A stretch of 64,000 nt of DNA from Carnobacterium inhibens subsp. inhibens DSM 13024 (GCF_000746825.1 NZ_JQIV01000006.1:372001-436000); one strand, 5' to 3'; numbered from the stretch's first letter, positions 40,001 to 49,705 are shown. Translations and numbers: made by a program. The notes: generated by a model not told the origin, from the sequence alone.

Positions 40001-40661
40001 AGATGCTATGACATTAGGCGATGATCATTATTTAAGCATCGTTGATTATAAATCAAGTGCGCATAAATTCAATTATCAAGATGCTTATTATGGCTTAGCT
40101 ATGCAAATGATCACGTACCTAGATACAGCCCTTCAAAATGCCGTTGATCTGATCGGTCATAAAGCTAAACCTGCTGGAGCTTTTTATCTGCATGTATCGA
40201 ATCCTTTTATGAAAAAAGGAACGTTCTTAGATGAAACAGCTTATATCAATGAGTTATTAAAATCCTATAAAATGGATGGCCTGCTGCTTGAAGATGAAGA
40301 AATGCTGCTTTCATTGGATCCGACAATCGAGCCGACAAAGGCTTCATTGGTTTATCCATTCAATCAATTGAAAAGTGAAGCTTTAAAGTCAAATAAATTT
40401 GTTACATTAGATGAAATGACTGCTTTGCGTCAGCACAATCAAAAACTGATTATAGAGGCAGGAAATAAAATAGTGGACGGTGTGACTACATTAAACCCGT
40501 TCTATGAAAAAAGACAGTTTATTCCTACTGTGAATGGTCCGTTACGGGCGGTTTCTCAATTCGATGCCATGTTGCCTGAAAATAACTACCGACGAATGGA
40601 TGCTTTAAAAAGAGAAGATATTCTTAAAAAAATGCAAGAAGAGGAGGAAGATGAAGAATGA
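37041..40661 (+). CDS. addB: ATP-dependent helicase/nuclease subunit B, RexB type
   Basis: Second subunit of the AddAB (RexAB) double-strand-break resection complex. 1206 residues; GTG 37032 or ATG 37020 are alternative starts. The N-terminal helicase-like half has lost its Walker A: where Bacillus AddB has a GRSGSGKT-type loop this reads GRANRDKR. The C-terminal PD-(D/E)XK nuclease is intact (GKIDRVD...LSIVDYKSSA). Only two cysteines are visible, both in the N-terminal third, so the four-Cys iron-sulphur cluster of Bacillus AddB is absent. A 4-bp overlap couples it to addA. Confidence 0.93.
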   Translation: MGLQFVLGRANRDKRSVLLDEIAESLTKNSEESIFYLVPDHIKFQAEMTVLENLSQYPYFKKKPIMGMMHLQVFSFTRLAWYWLKDTDIYAKPQLTNTGLSMLIRKLLIEHEEKLTIYRGEVRKEGFVQQMTDLFLELRGGRIRQEDLDQMMINLGNTPKEADFKLKLQDLSLIYQAFDAALLNKYIESEDIVSALIQKVEELDLSQTTIYIESYYQFTAQEQSLVLALMKAAKNVTIALTIDKAYAVERPEMYNLFQTTGMTYYKLYQLARQNNVPVYKDKIIQVKDQAYCEELNQLEEFWVESSQLTPTNTDAINSTHSMGNCIEVWAAENKQAEVTHVAKEIRKLVASGNYRYRDILVLTRNMDDYLSIIEPLFTNHAIELFIDSAELMNQHPLIEVIDALVNIYKRNWRYADVMRLLRTELVIPITEGEESLSKERSQRVSQLVYHTQKFRERVDITENVLLAYGYEGYQWTKTDPWHYTRYFYEDAEFQSDNDQRIEQIANSVKTDLTALIVPFFKRLEKAQTSREAAKELYLFMEKVGIKDQIGFWRDQAIENNDLEEARKHEQTWQTFLQLLDEYVEVLGDEPFDLDSFHAILMTGFDNATYSMVPPSIDQVTFSGIEGTRIGTAKVTFMLGVTDAHLPAKTENKSILTEEDRDFFSLFLDETQYLKPTVEAVMASEPFIAYQAFLDSSEKLIFSYPTSDETKNGPKLSPYVDRIAKAFALPIQSKLMDVTSVETPSERDLMDFVGTKKTTMSQLLMVLRKEQDQRGQLTAFWQHLYYEFKRDKQVARTFNHLLVSLVKKNLPKPLKPEIATDLYGKDLYLSVSRLEAFYADHYGHFLTYGLKLKDRDVFELSPAGTGEFFHDALDHLFKIVIQKNLTLDQLNEETLEQLTTEVLNELYGKPKFSILTASNRMKYIRDQLGATIKKMVWVIGNQSRRTNMKNIQTEVLFGQVANQQGIKGLSFPLNNGGTLHLRGKIDRVDAMTLGDDHYLSIVDYKSSAHKFNYQDAYYGLAMQMITYLDTALQNAVDLIGHKAKPAGAFYLHVSNPFMKKGTFLDETAYINELLKSYKMDGLLLEDEEMLLSLDPTIEPTKASLVYPFNQLKSEALKSNKFVTLDEMTALRQHNQKLIIEAGNKIVDGVTTLNPFYEKRQFIPTVNGPLRAVSQFDAMLPENNYRRMDALKREDILKKMQEEEEDEE

Positions 40662-43600
40662 TGAGCCCACTTCCGCTTAAACCTGATAATAGTCGTTTTA
40701 CAGATGGACAATGGCAAGCAATCTATGAAGCAGGTCATAATATCTTAGTCTCTGCTTCAGCTGGTTCTGGTAAAACGACCGTTCTTGTCCAACGTGTGAT
40801 CGAAAAAATAAAATCTGGGACAAATGTTGATGAAATGTTGATCGTGACGTATACCGAAGCTGCAGCAAAAGAAATGAAAGCTCGTATCCAGACTGCTATC
40901 CAGGAATCTGTTACTTCTGAAAGCGATATGGAACTGAAGAAACATCTCACCAGACAAGTGACTTTGATCCATCAAGCGTCTATCAGTACGCTGCATGCTT
41001 TTTGTCTGCAAGTGATCCGTCGTTACTACTATTTGATTAATCTAGATCCAATTTTCAGATTACTGACAGATGAGACAGAAATACTGCTGTTGAAAGAAAG
41101 TGTTTGGGAAGAAGTACGAGAAGAACTATATGGTGAAGAAGAAAGCTTATTCAAATCTTTGACAGCCTCTTATTCGAACGATCGAAGTGATGCCGGTCTA
41201 ACCGACTTGATTTTCTCATTATACGAATTTTCAAGAGCCAATCCTAGACCAGCTGTATGGTTGGAACAGCTTTCTTATTTGTATCAGGTAGAAGACAATG
41301 ATCTGACAAAAGGAGTTCTATACAAAGAACTGTTAAAACCGCAAATAATATCGGTGTTAGATAGTCTGGTAGAATTGTCACAAACGGCTGGTCAACTTGG
41401 AGAAGGCACTGATGAACTCGACAAACAAACGGAATTAGTAAAAAATGAATGGACCGCGTTACAAGAGATCCAAAATCACATTCAACAAGACAACTATCAA
41501 GCTGCGTACAATTGCTGCAAGTCTATTGAATTTGCTCGTTGGAAAGCTGTAAAAAAAGGTACTGATGAAGCAATCAAAGAAACGGCCGAAGAAATGAAGT
41601 TGTTGAGAGATGAGTACAAAAATCGGTTCAAAGAATTGATCAATGATTATTTTTCAGCATCGCCTCAAGAACAAATTGATCTTATGTTGAGTGCTGCTCC
41701 GCTGGTAGAGGAAATGGCACGTGTTACTCAGCTATTTACGGATGCTTACCGTCAACGTAAAGATGAACGTAATCTACTAGATTTTAACGATTTAGAACAT
41801 TTGACTCTTCAAATCCTTGCTCAAATCAAAGACGAAGAATGGATTCCTACAGAAGCATCTATGCATTACCGAGATAAATTTAAAGAAGTCATGGTTGATG
41901 AATACCAAGACATCAACCAATTGCAAGAAAATATTTTACGTTGGTTAGCTCATGATCAAGCCGACCAAGGAAACCTATTTATGGTAGGAGACGTGAAACA
42001 ATCCATTTATTCTTTCAGGTTAGCTGATCCAGGGTTGTTTTTACAGAAATACGAACAGTATGAGCATCATCAATCGGGTGAACGGATTATTTTAGCCGAA
42101 AATTTTCGTTCAAGGGGTGAAGTTCTGCAGTTTACGAACTTGATTTTTGAGCAATTGATGGATAAAGCAGTGGGGCAAATGGACTATGATGAAGCTGCTC
42201 AGCTCATTCAAGGTTTTACTGATTTTCCAGAGCTGCAAAAGCATCAACCTGAAATTTTGATTTATGAGAAAGGCACTAATGACCGTGAAGATGAGGAAGA
42301 AAACACAGAATCGGTCAATTGGGATATGCGGATCGAAGACAAAACGGAAGGCGAATTGTTGATGGTAGGGCAAAAAATACAAGAACTCATCCAATCACAA
42401 TTCCCGATTTATGATAAACGGTCTAAAACGACTCGACCAATCAGCTATCGTGATATCGTGCTGTTGACTCCTACCAAGAAAAACAATCTGGTGTTGATGG
42501 AAATGTTCAAGCGTTTGTCGATTCCACTTCAGGTAAATGACACGCAGAATTATTTCCAAACAACAGAGATCACGATTATGATGTCTTTACTAAAAGTAAT
42601 CGATAATCCTTATCAAGATATTCCTTTAGCTGCTGTTTTGCGTTCTCCAATAGTTGGATTGGATGAAAATGAATTGGCTTCAATCAGGATCAGCCAAAAA
42701 ACGGGTGATTATTATGAAGCACTCAAAACTTTTTATCAAACGTATGCCGGTGAAGAAAAAGCCAGTCGATTTACTTCCCACTTATATAAGAAAGTCGATG
42801 TCTTTTTGAATCTATTAAATAAGTGGCGCGAACTTGCACGCAGAGACCATCTGGTTGCACTTATTTGGACGATTTATGATGATACAGGGTTTTTAGACTA
42901 TGTTGGAGGAATGAGTTCAGGGAAACAACGAAAAGCTAATTTACATGCGTTATATGAGCGTGCAGCGAGTTACGAAAAAACGAGTTTTAAAGGATTGTTT
43001 CAATTTGTCCGTTTTATTGAAAAGATGCAAGAAAAAGATAAAGACTTAGCCGAACCGACTGCCATCTCTGAAGATGAAAACGCTGTTCGTGTCATGACGA
43101 TTCATGCGAGTAAAGGATTAGAGTTTCCAGTTGTGTTTGTTCTTGATTTAACGAAGAAATTCAATTTACAAGATATCAAAAAAAGCTATGTGTTTAATGA
43201 ACAATATGGAGTAGGAACGGATTTTAAAGATCTAGACCGCCGTATCCGATATCCATCTTTACCCGAAACGGCATTAAAAGTAGAAAAGAAAACAAAATTA
43301 TTATCTGAAGAAATGCGAAAATTATACGTGGCTTTAACTAGAGCAGAAGAAAAACTGTTCTTAGTGGGTTCGTATAAAGATGAGGAAACAGCTTGGAAAG
43401 AATGGGGTGTTGTTACTGCGCATGCCTCTACTGTTTTACCAGCCGATATCCGGTTTACAGCAAGCAGTTTAATGAAATGGATCGGATTATCTCTTGTCCG
43501 CCATCCTTCAAGCAAAAACGACTATACCTCATTTACAGCCAGAAACGGATCTATTACCAACCATTCAGCACATTTCAGTATTCAATTTTATAATGAGACT

Positions 43601-44461
43601 GCGATTCAAGAACAAATGCATTCAACAGACACTGAACCAGATGAAGATTGGTTGGAAAAGTTAGATCAGCAGCAGGAGAAGGTAACCGCAAATGATGTTG
43701 CTACGCAGACCATCAAACAAGCTGTTGAATTGATGAATTATACCTATGAACATGAAGGAGCAACACACACGACCAGTTACCAATCGGTTTCAGAAATCAA
43801 ACGGTTATTTGAAGAACCAGGTAGTGATCAAATGGTTAAAATTGATGTTAATCAACCGCGCAGCCGCAATCGGTATGTCGAAGAAACATTAGATAGACCT
43901 TTGTTTATGGCTGAACTGACCGCTCCTTCAAGCGCTGAAATAGGGACTGCTACTCACTCAGTTATGCAAGCAGTTGATTTGACTACTTTACCTACGAGAG
44001 AGTCACTTGAAACGTTGATTGCTTCATTGATTAAAATGGGTGTGTTAAAAGAAGACGTTGCTTCAAAAATCAAAATAGAACAATTGGTTCAATTTTTTAC
44101 CACACCGTTAGGAAAAATGATTTTGGCCAATTCAAAAGTGGTTCATCGTGAAGAACCGTTCTCACTTTTACTAGAGGCTGAAAAAATATTTACCGATATG
44201 AACGGGGACGCGAATGATAAAATCTTAATCCACGGAATCATAGATGGGTATATTGAGTTGGAAGACCACATTGTTTTGTTTGACTACAAAACAGATAGGG
44301 TCAGCCCTTATGGAGCACAAGCTGGAGAAAAGATGTTAGAGAAGTACAAAGGGCAATTAAATTTATACCGCTCTGCATTAGAATCTATTCTAGATAAAAA
44401 AGTTACTGAAACGTATCTTTGTTTACTTGAAACAGGAGAGATCGTATCCGTTCCATCATAA
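40658..44461 (+). CDS. addA: ATP-dependent helicase/nuclease subunit A, RexA type
   Basis: Main helicase-nuclease of the AddAB complex. 1267 residues. Walker A SASAGSGKTT is at 32-41. UvrD-like motifs include DLEHLT, VDEYQDINQLQ, VGDVKQSIYSFRLADPGLF and TIHASKGLEFPVVFV. The C-terminal RecB-type nuclease has GTATHSVMQ, HGIIDGYIE and VLFDYKTDRV. GAGGAGGAAG lies in the tail of addB. As the only helicase motor with an intact P-loop in the pair, it must supply the ATPase activity. Confidence 0.96.
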   Translation: MMSPLPLKPDNSRFTDGQWQAIYEAGHNILVSASAGSGKTTVLVQRVIEKIKSGTNVDEMLIVTYTEAAAKEMKARIQTAIQESVTSESDMELKKHLTRQVTLIHQASISTLHAFCLQVIRRYYYLINLDPIFRLLTDETEILLLKESVWEEVREELYGEEESLFKSLTASYSNDRSDAGLTDLIFSLYEFSRANPRPAVWLEQLSYLYQVEDNDLTKGVLYKELLKPQIISVLDSLVELSQTAGQLGEGTDELDKQTELVKNEWTALQEIQNHIQQDNYQAAYNCCKSIEFARWKAVKKGTDEAIKETAEEMKLLRDEYKNRFKELINDYFSASPQEQIDLMLSAAPLVEEMARVTQLFTDAYRQRKDERNLLDFNDLEHLTLQILAQIKDEEWIPTEASMHYRDKFKEVMVDEYQDINQLQENILRWLAHDQADQGNLFMVGDVKQSIYSFRLADPGLFLQKYEQYEHHQSGERIILAENFRSRGEVLQFTNLIFEQLMDKAVGQMDYDEAAQLIQGFTDFPELQKHQPEILIYEKGTNDREDEEENTESVNWDMRIEDKTEGELLMVGQKIQELIQSQFPIYDKRSKTTRPISYRDIVLLTPTKKNNLVLMEMFKRLSIPLQVNDTQNYFQTTEITIMMSLLKVIDNPYQDIPLAAVLRSPIVGLDENELASIRISQKTGDYYEALKTFYQTYAGEEKASRFTSHLYKKVDVFLNLLNKWRELARRDHLVALIWTIYDDTGFLDYVGGMSSGKQRKANLHALYERAASYEKTSFKGLFQFVRFIEKMQEKDKDLAEPTAISEDENAVRVMTIHASKGLEFPVVFVLDLTKKFNLQDIKKSYVFNEQYGVGTDFKDLDRRIRYPSLPETALKVEKKTKLLSEEMRKLYVALTRAEEKLFLVGSYKDEETAWKEWGVVTAHASTVLPADIRFTASSLMKWIGLSLVRHPSSKNDYTSFTARNGSITNHSAHFSIQFYNETAIQEQMHSTDTEPDEDWLEKLDQQQEKVTANDVATQTIKQAVELMNYTYEHEGATHTTSYQSVSEIKRLFEEPGSDQMVKIDVNQPRSRNRYVEETLDRPLFMAELTAPSSAEIGTATHSVMQAVDLTTLPTRESLETLIASLIKMGVLKEDVASKIKIEQLVQFFTTPLGKMILANSKVVHREEPFSLLLEAEKIFTDMNGDANDKILIHGIIDGYIELEDHIVLFDYKTDRVSPYGAQAGEKMLEKYKGQLNLYRSALESILDKKVTETYLCLLETGEIVSVPS

Positions 44462-44537
44462 AAAACATTCAGTTGTCTTTTTAAGTCTCCGGAAAGAACT
44501 ATCCAGAGAAAATTAAGCTGACTCCACATGAACAATT

Positions 44538-44594
44538 AAAAAAAGACTGATTCAAAAATCGAGGAATACTCGAATATTGAGTCAGTCTTTTTTA
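44538..44594. terminator. Bidirectional terminator between addA and mapP
   Basis: AAAAAAGACTGATTCAA pairs with TTGAGTCAGTCTTTTTT (one G-T pair), with an inner CGAG/CTCG hairpin. A and T tracts on both sides serve the converging genes. Confidence 0.85.
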
Positions 44595-44616
44595 TAGTTA
44601 TTCAACGAAACACTTT

Positions 44617-45438
44617 TTAAGTATACGACGCTATTTCGACGACAACGCCAAAGTGATCAGAAACGATCGGTTCATTGATGTTATTAAAAATCACTTGAGA
44701 AGAAGTTGTTTTTACCGGTTGATTGGCAAAAATATAATCGATCCTTAACCCACTTTGATTTTCTGCCCATCCATCGATAGCCTCTGCAACTGTCAAACCG
44801 TTGTCTTTTTGTTCTGCTAAATGATAGGTATCGAACCAATTTTGTGTGACTAGTTCATAACCTTCGTGTCTGATATGAGCTGGGTTATTGAAATCACCCA
44901 ATAAAAAAATTGGTCCTTTTAAAGTATCGAAAAGTGCAGTGCATTTTTCCCATTGACCTGGAAAAGAATCGTGTTCATCTTGCCACCAACCCAAATGCAA
45001 GTTAAAGAACCACTGATTTTCTGATTTGATGCCAATAACTTTTCGGCTCTTATAGTCAGTATAAGCCGTATTTTCGGAAGCGAAGAAAGAGCGAGTTTCT
45101 TGAATAGGCTTCAAACTCAAAACAGCCACACCTTCATCATACCGATCATAACCGATATGTGAAGGTTCCCACGTCCAGTAGTACTCCAATCCATTCTTCT
45201 GCAGTTCTTGTTGCAACAAGAATGCGAAGTTATCTTCTTTGATAGGGTGCTCATTGTTCGTAGGTGAAAAAGTAATCAATAATGATTGATCTACTATAGG
45301 AGAAGTCATAAGTTGATTGACTTCTTGCAGTGCAATCACATCAAATGAATAGCGAGTAATCGCATCACATAAGTTGTTCAATTTTATTAAAGGATCCTCT
45401 TCCATCCAACTGTGTGTGTTTAACGTTAAAAATTTCAA
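44617..45438 (-). CDS. mapP: Maltose 6'-phosphate phosphatase MapP (EEP family)
   Basis: 273 residues of the endonuclease/exonuclease/phosphatase fold. The active-site set is complete: Asn7 (LNTH), Glu39 (LQEV), His148 (LHLGWW), Asp182/Asn184 (GDFNNP), Asp234 (RIDYIF) and Asp261/His262 (SDHFG). On fold alone it would be called a generic phosphatase. The specific name rests on context. In Enterococcus faecalis the gene directly downstream of malT and facing away from malP encodes MapP, which dephosphorylates PTS-delivered maltose 6'-phosphate. The same order and a 3-bp gap to malT are seen here. No 6-phospho-alpha-glucosidase is visible in the locus. Confidence 0.85.
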   Translation of the reverse strand: MKFLTLNTHSWMEEDPLIKLNNLCDAITRYSFDVIALQEVNQLMTSPIVDQSLLITFSPTNNEHPIKEDNFAFLLQQELQKNGLEYYWTWEPSHIGYDRYDEGVAVLSLKPIQETRSFFASENTAYTDYKSRKVIGIKSENQWFFNLHLGWWQDEHDSFPGQWEKCTALFDTLKGPIFLLGDFNNPAHIRHEGYELVTQNWFDTYHLAEQKDNGLTVAEAIDGWAENQSGLRIDYIFANQPVKTTSSQVIFNNINEPIVSDHFGVVVEIASYT

Positions 45439-45441
45439 AAA

Positions 45442-47103
45442 TTACACTCCTAATACATCATTGATATCTGATTTTAAAACATCAGCTTTTGGTCCATAAA
45501 TCGCTTGAATACCAGTTCCTTTTTTTACTAATCCTAAAGCGCCAAGTCTTTTCCAAGCAGATTCGTCTTTAACTGCCTCAGGATCTTTAACCGTTACACG
45601 CAAGCGTGTCATACAAGCATCTACATCCGAAATGTTTTCTCTTCCACCTAAAGCTTCGATAATCCCATTAACTTGTGCATCTGCAGTACTCATTGCAACT
45701 GCAGGAATTCCTTCAGTTGCAACACCATCTTCGGTAGCACTTTCTTCAATATAATTACCTAAACGACCTGGAGTAGCAATTTTGAATTTGCCGATCATCC
45801 AGTAAGAAATAAAGTAAGCTAAGAAGAAGAAGACCACACAAGAGATAATAAAGTTGACAACATCCCAGACTAATCCGGCATTGATAGACATCGGAATACG
45901 CGTCAAGAATTCAAGGGTACCGAATGAGTGAACACGTAAAGCAATCACATCTGCCAGCGCAAATGAAATTCCTTGAAGAACAGCATATACTCCGTATAAA
46001 GCAGGAGCAGCAAACATAAACATAAATTCAAGAGGTTCAGTAACACCAGTTAAGAAAACAGCTATACCAGCAGATAGAAACATTGATTTGTATTTTGAAC
46101 GTTTGTCTTTATCTGTACGACGATACATAGCAAATGCAATACCTAATAAAGTACCTGCTGCACCAATCATCTGTCCAACTTTGAAACGAGCAGGAGTAAT
46201 AGAAGTCAATAATTCATTGTAAGCAGCAGTATCGCCAGCGTTTTTCAAGTTCACTAAGTCGCTGACCCAAGCTAACCATAATGGATCTTGTCCGAATACT
46301 TGTCCACCAGCACCAGAGCCTGTTAAGACAGTATAAGTACCACCAAGAGCAGTATAGTTTATTGGAATCGTCAACATATGGTGTAAACCAAATGGAAGCA
46401 ATAGACGTTCTAATGTTCCATAAATAAATGGTGCGAATACGGGTGCAGTTTCGCTAGAAGTTGCGATCCATTGCCCAAAGTTGTTGATTCCTGTTTGAAT
46501 GACCGGCCATACAAGAGCCAATCCTACTGAAATAATTACAGACCATAAAATAACTACGAAAGGTACAAAACGCTTTCCATTAAAGAAAGAAAGGGCTTCC
46601 GGTAATTTGCGGTAGTTATAATACTTGTTAAAAATAACCGCTCCCACAAATCCAGAAATAATTCCGACGAATACACCCATATTCAAAGCAGGTGAGCCTA
46701 GAACAGAAGTGAAGTAACCATCTACAGGGATTACTTGTCCGAATAGAGTGGATGTTGTAGCGCCTTCAGTTACTAACATATCTGAGGTTACTCCGAAGAC
46801 AGCACCTGAAGTCATATTAATTAAGATAAAAGCTAAAAGAGCAGCGAAGGCTCCACCGGCACGTTCTTTAGCCCAAGAACCACCAATAGCAACCGCAAAC
46901 AAGATATGTAGATTGCTAATAACAGCCCAACCTAGATTTTCCATCACACTACCAATGGTCAACACAAGAGTGATATCCCCGCTGAACATGGCAATCATTT
47001 TTCCAATACTAATCATTAATCCGGCAGCAGGCATAACAGCCACAACGACCATTAACGCTTTACCTAGTTTCTGCCAAAAATCAAATGAAAAAAGTTTTTT
47101 CAT
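45442..47103 (-). CDS. malT: Maltose-specific PTS permease EIICB (MalT)
   Basis: Imports and phosphorylates maltose at the membrane. 553 residues. An EIIC domain of the glucose/glucoside family spans about 1-430, with GTLERLLLPFGLHHML and GVTEPLEFMFMF motifs. A linker follows, then an EIIB domain (about 475-553) with phosphorylation Cys497 in DACMTRLRV. No EIIA domain is present, so a separate glucose-type EIIA is needed. AGGAGG precedes the ATG. Its promoter (minus strand: TTGCAA, 17 bp, TATATT) carries an operator at the start region and a cre upstream. Maltose specificity is inferred from the surrounding genes. Confidence 0.9.
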   Translation of the reverse strand: MKKLFSFDFWQKLGKALMVVVAVMPAAGLMISIGKMIAMFSGDITLVLTIGSVMENLGWAVISNLHILFAVAIGGSWAKERAGGAFAALLAFILINMTSGAVFGVTSDMLVTEGATTSTLFGQVIPVDGYFTSVLGSPALNMGVFVGIISGFVGAVIFNKYYNYRKLPEALSFFNGKRFVPFVVILWSVIISVGLALVWPVIQTGINNFGQWIATSSETAPVFAPFIYGTLERLLLPFGLHHMLTIPINYTALGGTYTVLTGSGAGGQVFGQDPLWLAWVSDLVNLKNAGDTAAYNELLTSITPARFKVGQMIGAAGTLLGIAFAMYRRTDKDKRSKYKSMFLSAGIAVFLTGVTEPLEFMFMFAAPALYGVYAVLQGISFALADVIALRVHSFGTLEFLTRIPMSINAGLVWDVVNFIISCVVFFFLAYFISYWMIGKFKIATPGRLGNYIEESATEDGVATEGIPAVAMSTADAQVNGIIEALGGRENISDVDACMTRLRVTVKDPEAVKDESAWKRLGALGLVKKGTGIQAIYGPKADVLKSDINDVLGV

Positions 47104-47138
47104 TTTTAAATCCTCCTTATGAATCTAAATTCGTTTAT

Positions 47139-47150
47139 GCAAACGATTGC
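47139..47150. promoter_or_regulatory. Probable MalR operator at the malT promoter
   Basis: GCAAACGATTGC, a LacI-type palindrome-like 12-mer centred on CG. It lies just downstream of the malT -10 (AATATA on the plus strand at 47155-47160; -35 TTGCAA at 47178-47183). It is the exact reverse complement of the site at 47303-47314. Confidence 0.75.
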
Positions 47151-47205
47151 TTTAAATATACGGCTTGCTTTAAAAAATTGCAAGCGTTTTTAGTGTTCGA
47201 AAAAT

Positions 47206-47219
47206 TGTTATCGGTAACA
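47206..47219. promoter_or_regulatory. Catabolite-responsive element (cre) between malT and malP
   Basis: TGTTATCGGTAACA matches the CcpA consensus TGWNANCGNTNWCA at every position. It lies between the two divergent promoters, so it could repress both when glucose is present. A poorer cre-like sequence overlaps the malT -35 (47179-47192). Confidence 0.8.
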
Positions 47220-47294
47220 TTTTTCAGAAACTCCTTTATATCAAGCTTTTTTTACTAATGATTTCTTGGAGACAGAGAAATAAACCATTTCAAA

Positions 47295-47323
47295 TTGACA
47301 ATGCAATCGTTTGCGTTTAAACT
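47295..47323 (+). promoter_or_regulatory. malP promoter with MalR operator in the spacer
   Basis: TTGACA (47295-47300), 17 bp, TAAACT (47318-47323). The 12-mer GCAATCGTTTGC (47303-47314) sits between the two boxes, a classical repressor position. Confidence 0.75.
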
Positions 47324-47343
47324 TGCGTTAGCTAATAAAGAAA

Positions 47344-47381
47344 GCAGGAATTGCACTAAGATATTTTTACGCAATCCCTGC
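47344..47381 (+). promoter_or_regulatory. Leader hairpin before the malP ribosome binding site
   Basis: GCAGGAATTGC (47344-47354) pairs with GCAATCCCTGC (47371-47381, one wobble), ending four bases before AGGAGG at 47385-47390. It may affect mRNA stability or translation. Confidence 0.5.
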
Positions 47382-47397
47382 GTCAGGAGGAAAAAAA

Positions 47398-49683
47398 GTG
47401 TCACATACAAGATTATTTGAAATAGATGAATGGAAAGTTAAAACAACTGAATTGAACAAAGAGGAACGTCGCTTACAAGAAAGTTTAACGAGTATTGGAA
47501 ATGGTTATATGGGGATGCGTGGTAACTTTGAAGAAACATATTCAGGTGACCATCATCAAGGTAGTTATATTGGAGGCGTTTGGTATCCAGACAAAACACG
47601 TGTCGGATGGTGGAAAAACGGTTATCCAGAATACTTTGGTAAGGTGATCAACACAATGAACTTTATTCAATTAGATCTATTGATCGATGGAGCAAAAGTT
47701 GATTTGTATACGGATAAGGTATCTGATTTTGAAATGGAATTGGACATGCAACACGGAATTTTGAGAAGAAGTTACGTAGTAGAAAAAGCCGGTAAAGAAG
47801 TGCAAGTTGTTATAGAGCGATTTGTCAGCTTGGATCAAAAAGAACTGTGTGCCATAAAAATGGAAGTTACTAGTCTATCAGATGAAGTGAAAGTAGAATT
47901 GATCCCAGCTCTTGATGGGAATGTGACCAATGAAGATTCGAATTACGACGAACAATTTTGGCTTCCAGTTTCTCAAGGAACGAATCGTTTAGTGATCGAA
48001 ACAAAAGCAAATGATTTTGGAATTGAACAGTTTACAGTAGGCGCTGTGATGTCGAACCGCGTTATAAACGTTGAGAAAACATCTGATGAAGTGTCTGAGA
48101 TGAAAGTAACAGAAACATACACTGGAATCTTAACAGTTGGAGAAAAAGCAGTCATTGAAAAACGTATTGTATTAACGACTTCACGTGATTACAGCAAAAC
48201 AGATGTGGAGAAGCAAAGTCAGACGATCAGTGAACTAGTTAATCAATTATCATTTGAAGAATTGCGGATGCGTCATGAATCTCTTTGGTTGGAACGGTGG
48301 AAAAAGGCCGATATTGAAATTGGCGGCGATCCTGCAGCTCAACAAGGTATTCGTTTCAACTTATTCCAATTGTTCTCTACTTATTATGGCGAGGATACTC
48401 GTTTGAACATTGGACCTAAAGGCTTTACGGGTGAAAAATATGGTGGAGCAACCTATTGGGATACCGAAGCTTATGCTGTGCCGTTATACTTAGCATTGGC
48501 GGATCCAAAAGTAACGGAAAACCTATTGACGTATCGTCACAATCAATTACCTCAAGCAGAACACAATGCAAGACAGCAAGGGTTGAAAGGTGCTTTATAT
48601 CCAATGGTGACTTTCACAGGAGTGGAGTGCCACAATGAATGGGAAATCACTTTTGAAGAGATCCACCGGAATGGTGCGATGGCTTATGCCATTTACAACT
48701 ATACAAACTACACAGGCGACGAAAGCTACCTAAAAGAAAAAGGATTGGATGTTCTAGTGGGCATCAGCCGTTTCTGGGCAGACCGCGTACATTACAACCG
48801 CAGAAAAGACCAATATATGATGCATGGTGTGACCGGTCCGAATGAATACGAAAATAATGTCAATAACAACTGGTATACAAATAAGTTAGCAGTTTGGACA
48901 TTGAAGTATACTTTAGAATCTTTGCTGTTGTCAGCAGATAAAAAAGAGTGTTTACAAGTAACAGATCAAGAGACCACAAAATGGCAAGAAATCATTGAGA
49001 AAATGTACTATCCTTATGATGAAGAAGAGCAAGTTTTTGTTCAACACGATACCTTCCTAGACAAAGAATTGCGTCCAGTTTCTGAATTGGATCCATCTGA
49101 TCTACCATTGAACCAAAAATGGTCATGGGATAAAATTCTACGTTCGCCATTTATCAAACAGGCAGATGTCTTACAAGGAATCTACTTCTTTAAGGAAATG
49201 TACTCGATAGAAGAAATTGAACGCAATTTCGACTTTTACGAACCGATGACGGTACATGAATCTAGTTTGTCTCCAAGTATTCATGCGATTTTAGCAGCTG
49301 ATATCGGTAAAATGGACAAAGCAGTAGAGTTTTATGCTCGCACGGCTCGTTTAGATTTGGACAACTACAATAATGACACAGAAGATGGATTGCACATCAC
49401 ATCTATGACAGGCAGTTGGTTGACGATTGTTCAAGGATTTGCCGGTATGCAGACCGTTAACGGACAGTTATCGTTTAGACCTTATTTGCCAGAAAACTGG
49501 ACAAATTATGCTTTCCATATCAACTACCGCGGACGTTTACTGAAGATCTCTGTAACAAGTGAAGAAGTATCGATCGTGTTGCTTGAAGGCGAAGCATTGG
49601 AATTATCTGTTTATGATGAATCAATCGTATTGAACGATGTTTATACTTCTACAACTAAAACACCCAAAAAAGCTACTAACTAA
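47398..49683 (+). CDS. malP: Maltose phosphorylase (GH65)
   Basis: Cleaves intracellular maltose with phosphate to glucose and beta-glucose 1-phosphate. 761 residues, GTG start with AGGAGG. An N-terminal beta-sandwich (about 1-270) precedes the (alpha/alpha)6 barrel. The general acid is Glu483 in [11 protein letters not shown], and the phosphate-site region [13 protein letters not shown] is conserved. It acts on free maltose, not on maltose 6'-phosphate, which is why mapP is needed. First gene of the operon malP-pgmB-galM-malR. Confidence 0.94.
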   Translation: MSHTRLFEIDEWKVKTTELNKEERRLQESLTSIGNGYMGMRGNFEETYSGDHHQGSYIGGVWYPDKTRVGWWKNGYPEYFGKVINTMNFIQLDLLIDGAKVDLYTDKVSDFEMELDMQHGILRRSYVVEKAGKEVQVVIERFVSLDQKELCAIKMEVTSLSDEVKVELIPALDGNVTNEDSNYDEQFWLPVSQGTNRLVIETKANDFGIEQFTVGAVMSNRVINVEKTSDEVSEMKVTETYTGILTVGEKAVIEKRIVLTTSRDYSKTDVEKQSQTISELVNQLSFEELRMRHESLWLERWKKADIEIGGDPAAQQGIRFNLFQLFSTYYGEDTRLNIGPKGFTGEKYGGATYWDTEAYAVPLYLALADPKVTENLLTYRHNQLPQAEHNARQQGLKGALYPMVTFTGVECHNEWEITFEEIHRNGAMAYAIYNYTNYTGDESYLKEKGLDVLVGISRFWADRVHYNRRKDQYMMHGVTGPNEYENNVNNNWYTNKLAVWTLKYTLESLLLSADKKECLQVTDQETTKWQEIIEKMYYPYDEEEQVFVQHDTFLDKELRPVSELDPSDLPLNQKWSWDKILRSPFIKQADVLQGIYFFKEMYSIEEIERNFDFYEPMTVHESSLSPSIHAILAADIGKMDKAVEFYARTARLDLDNYNNDTEDGLHITSMTGSWLTIVQGFAGMQTVNGQLSFRPYLPENWTNYAFHINYRGRLLKISVTSEEVSIVLLEGEALELSVYDESIVLNDVYTSTTKTPKKATN

Positions 49684-49705
49684 CAAACAGAGAGGAAGAT
49701 AAAGT

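Noticed and set aside
46748-47122. 124-codon plus-strand frame opposite malT
   Set aside because: Antisense shadow of a well-supported membrane protein gene.
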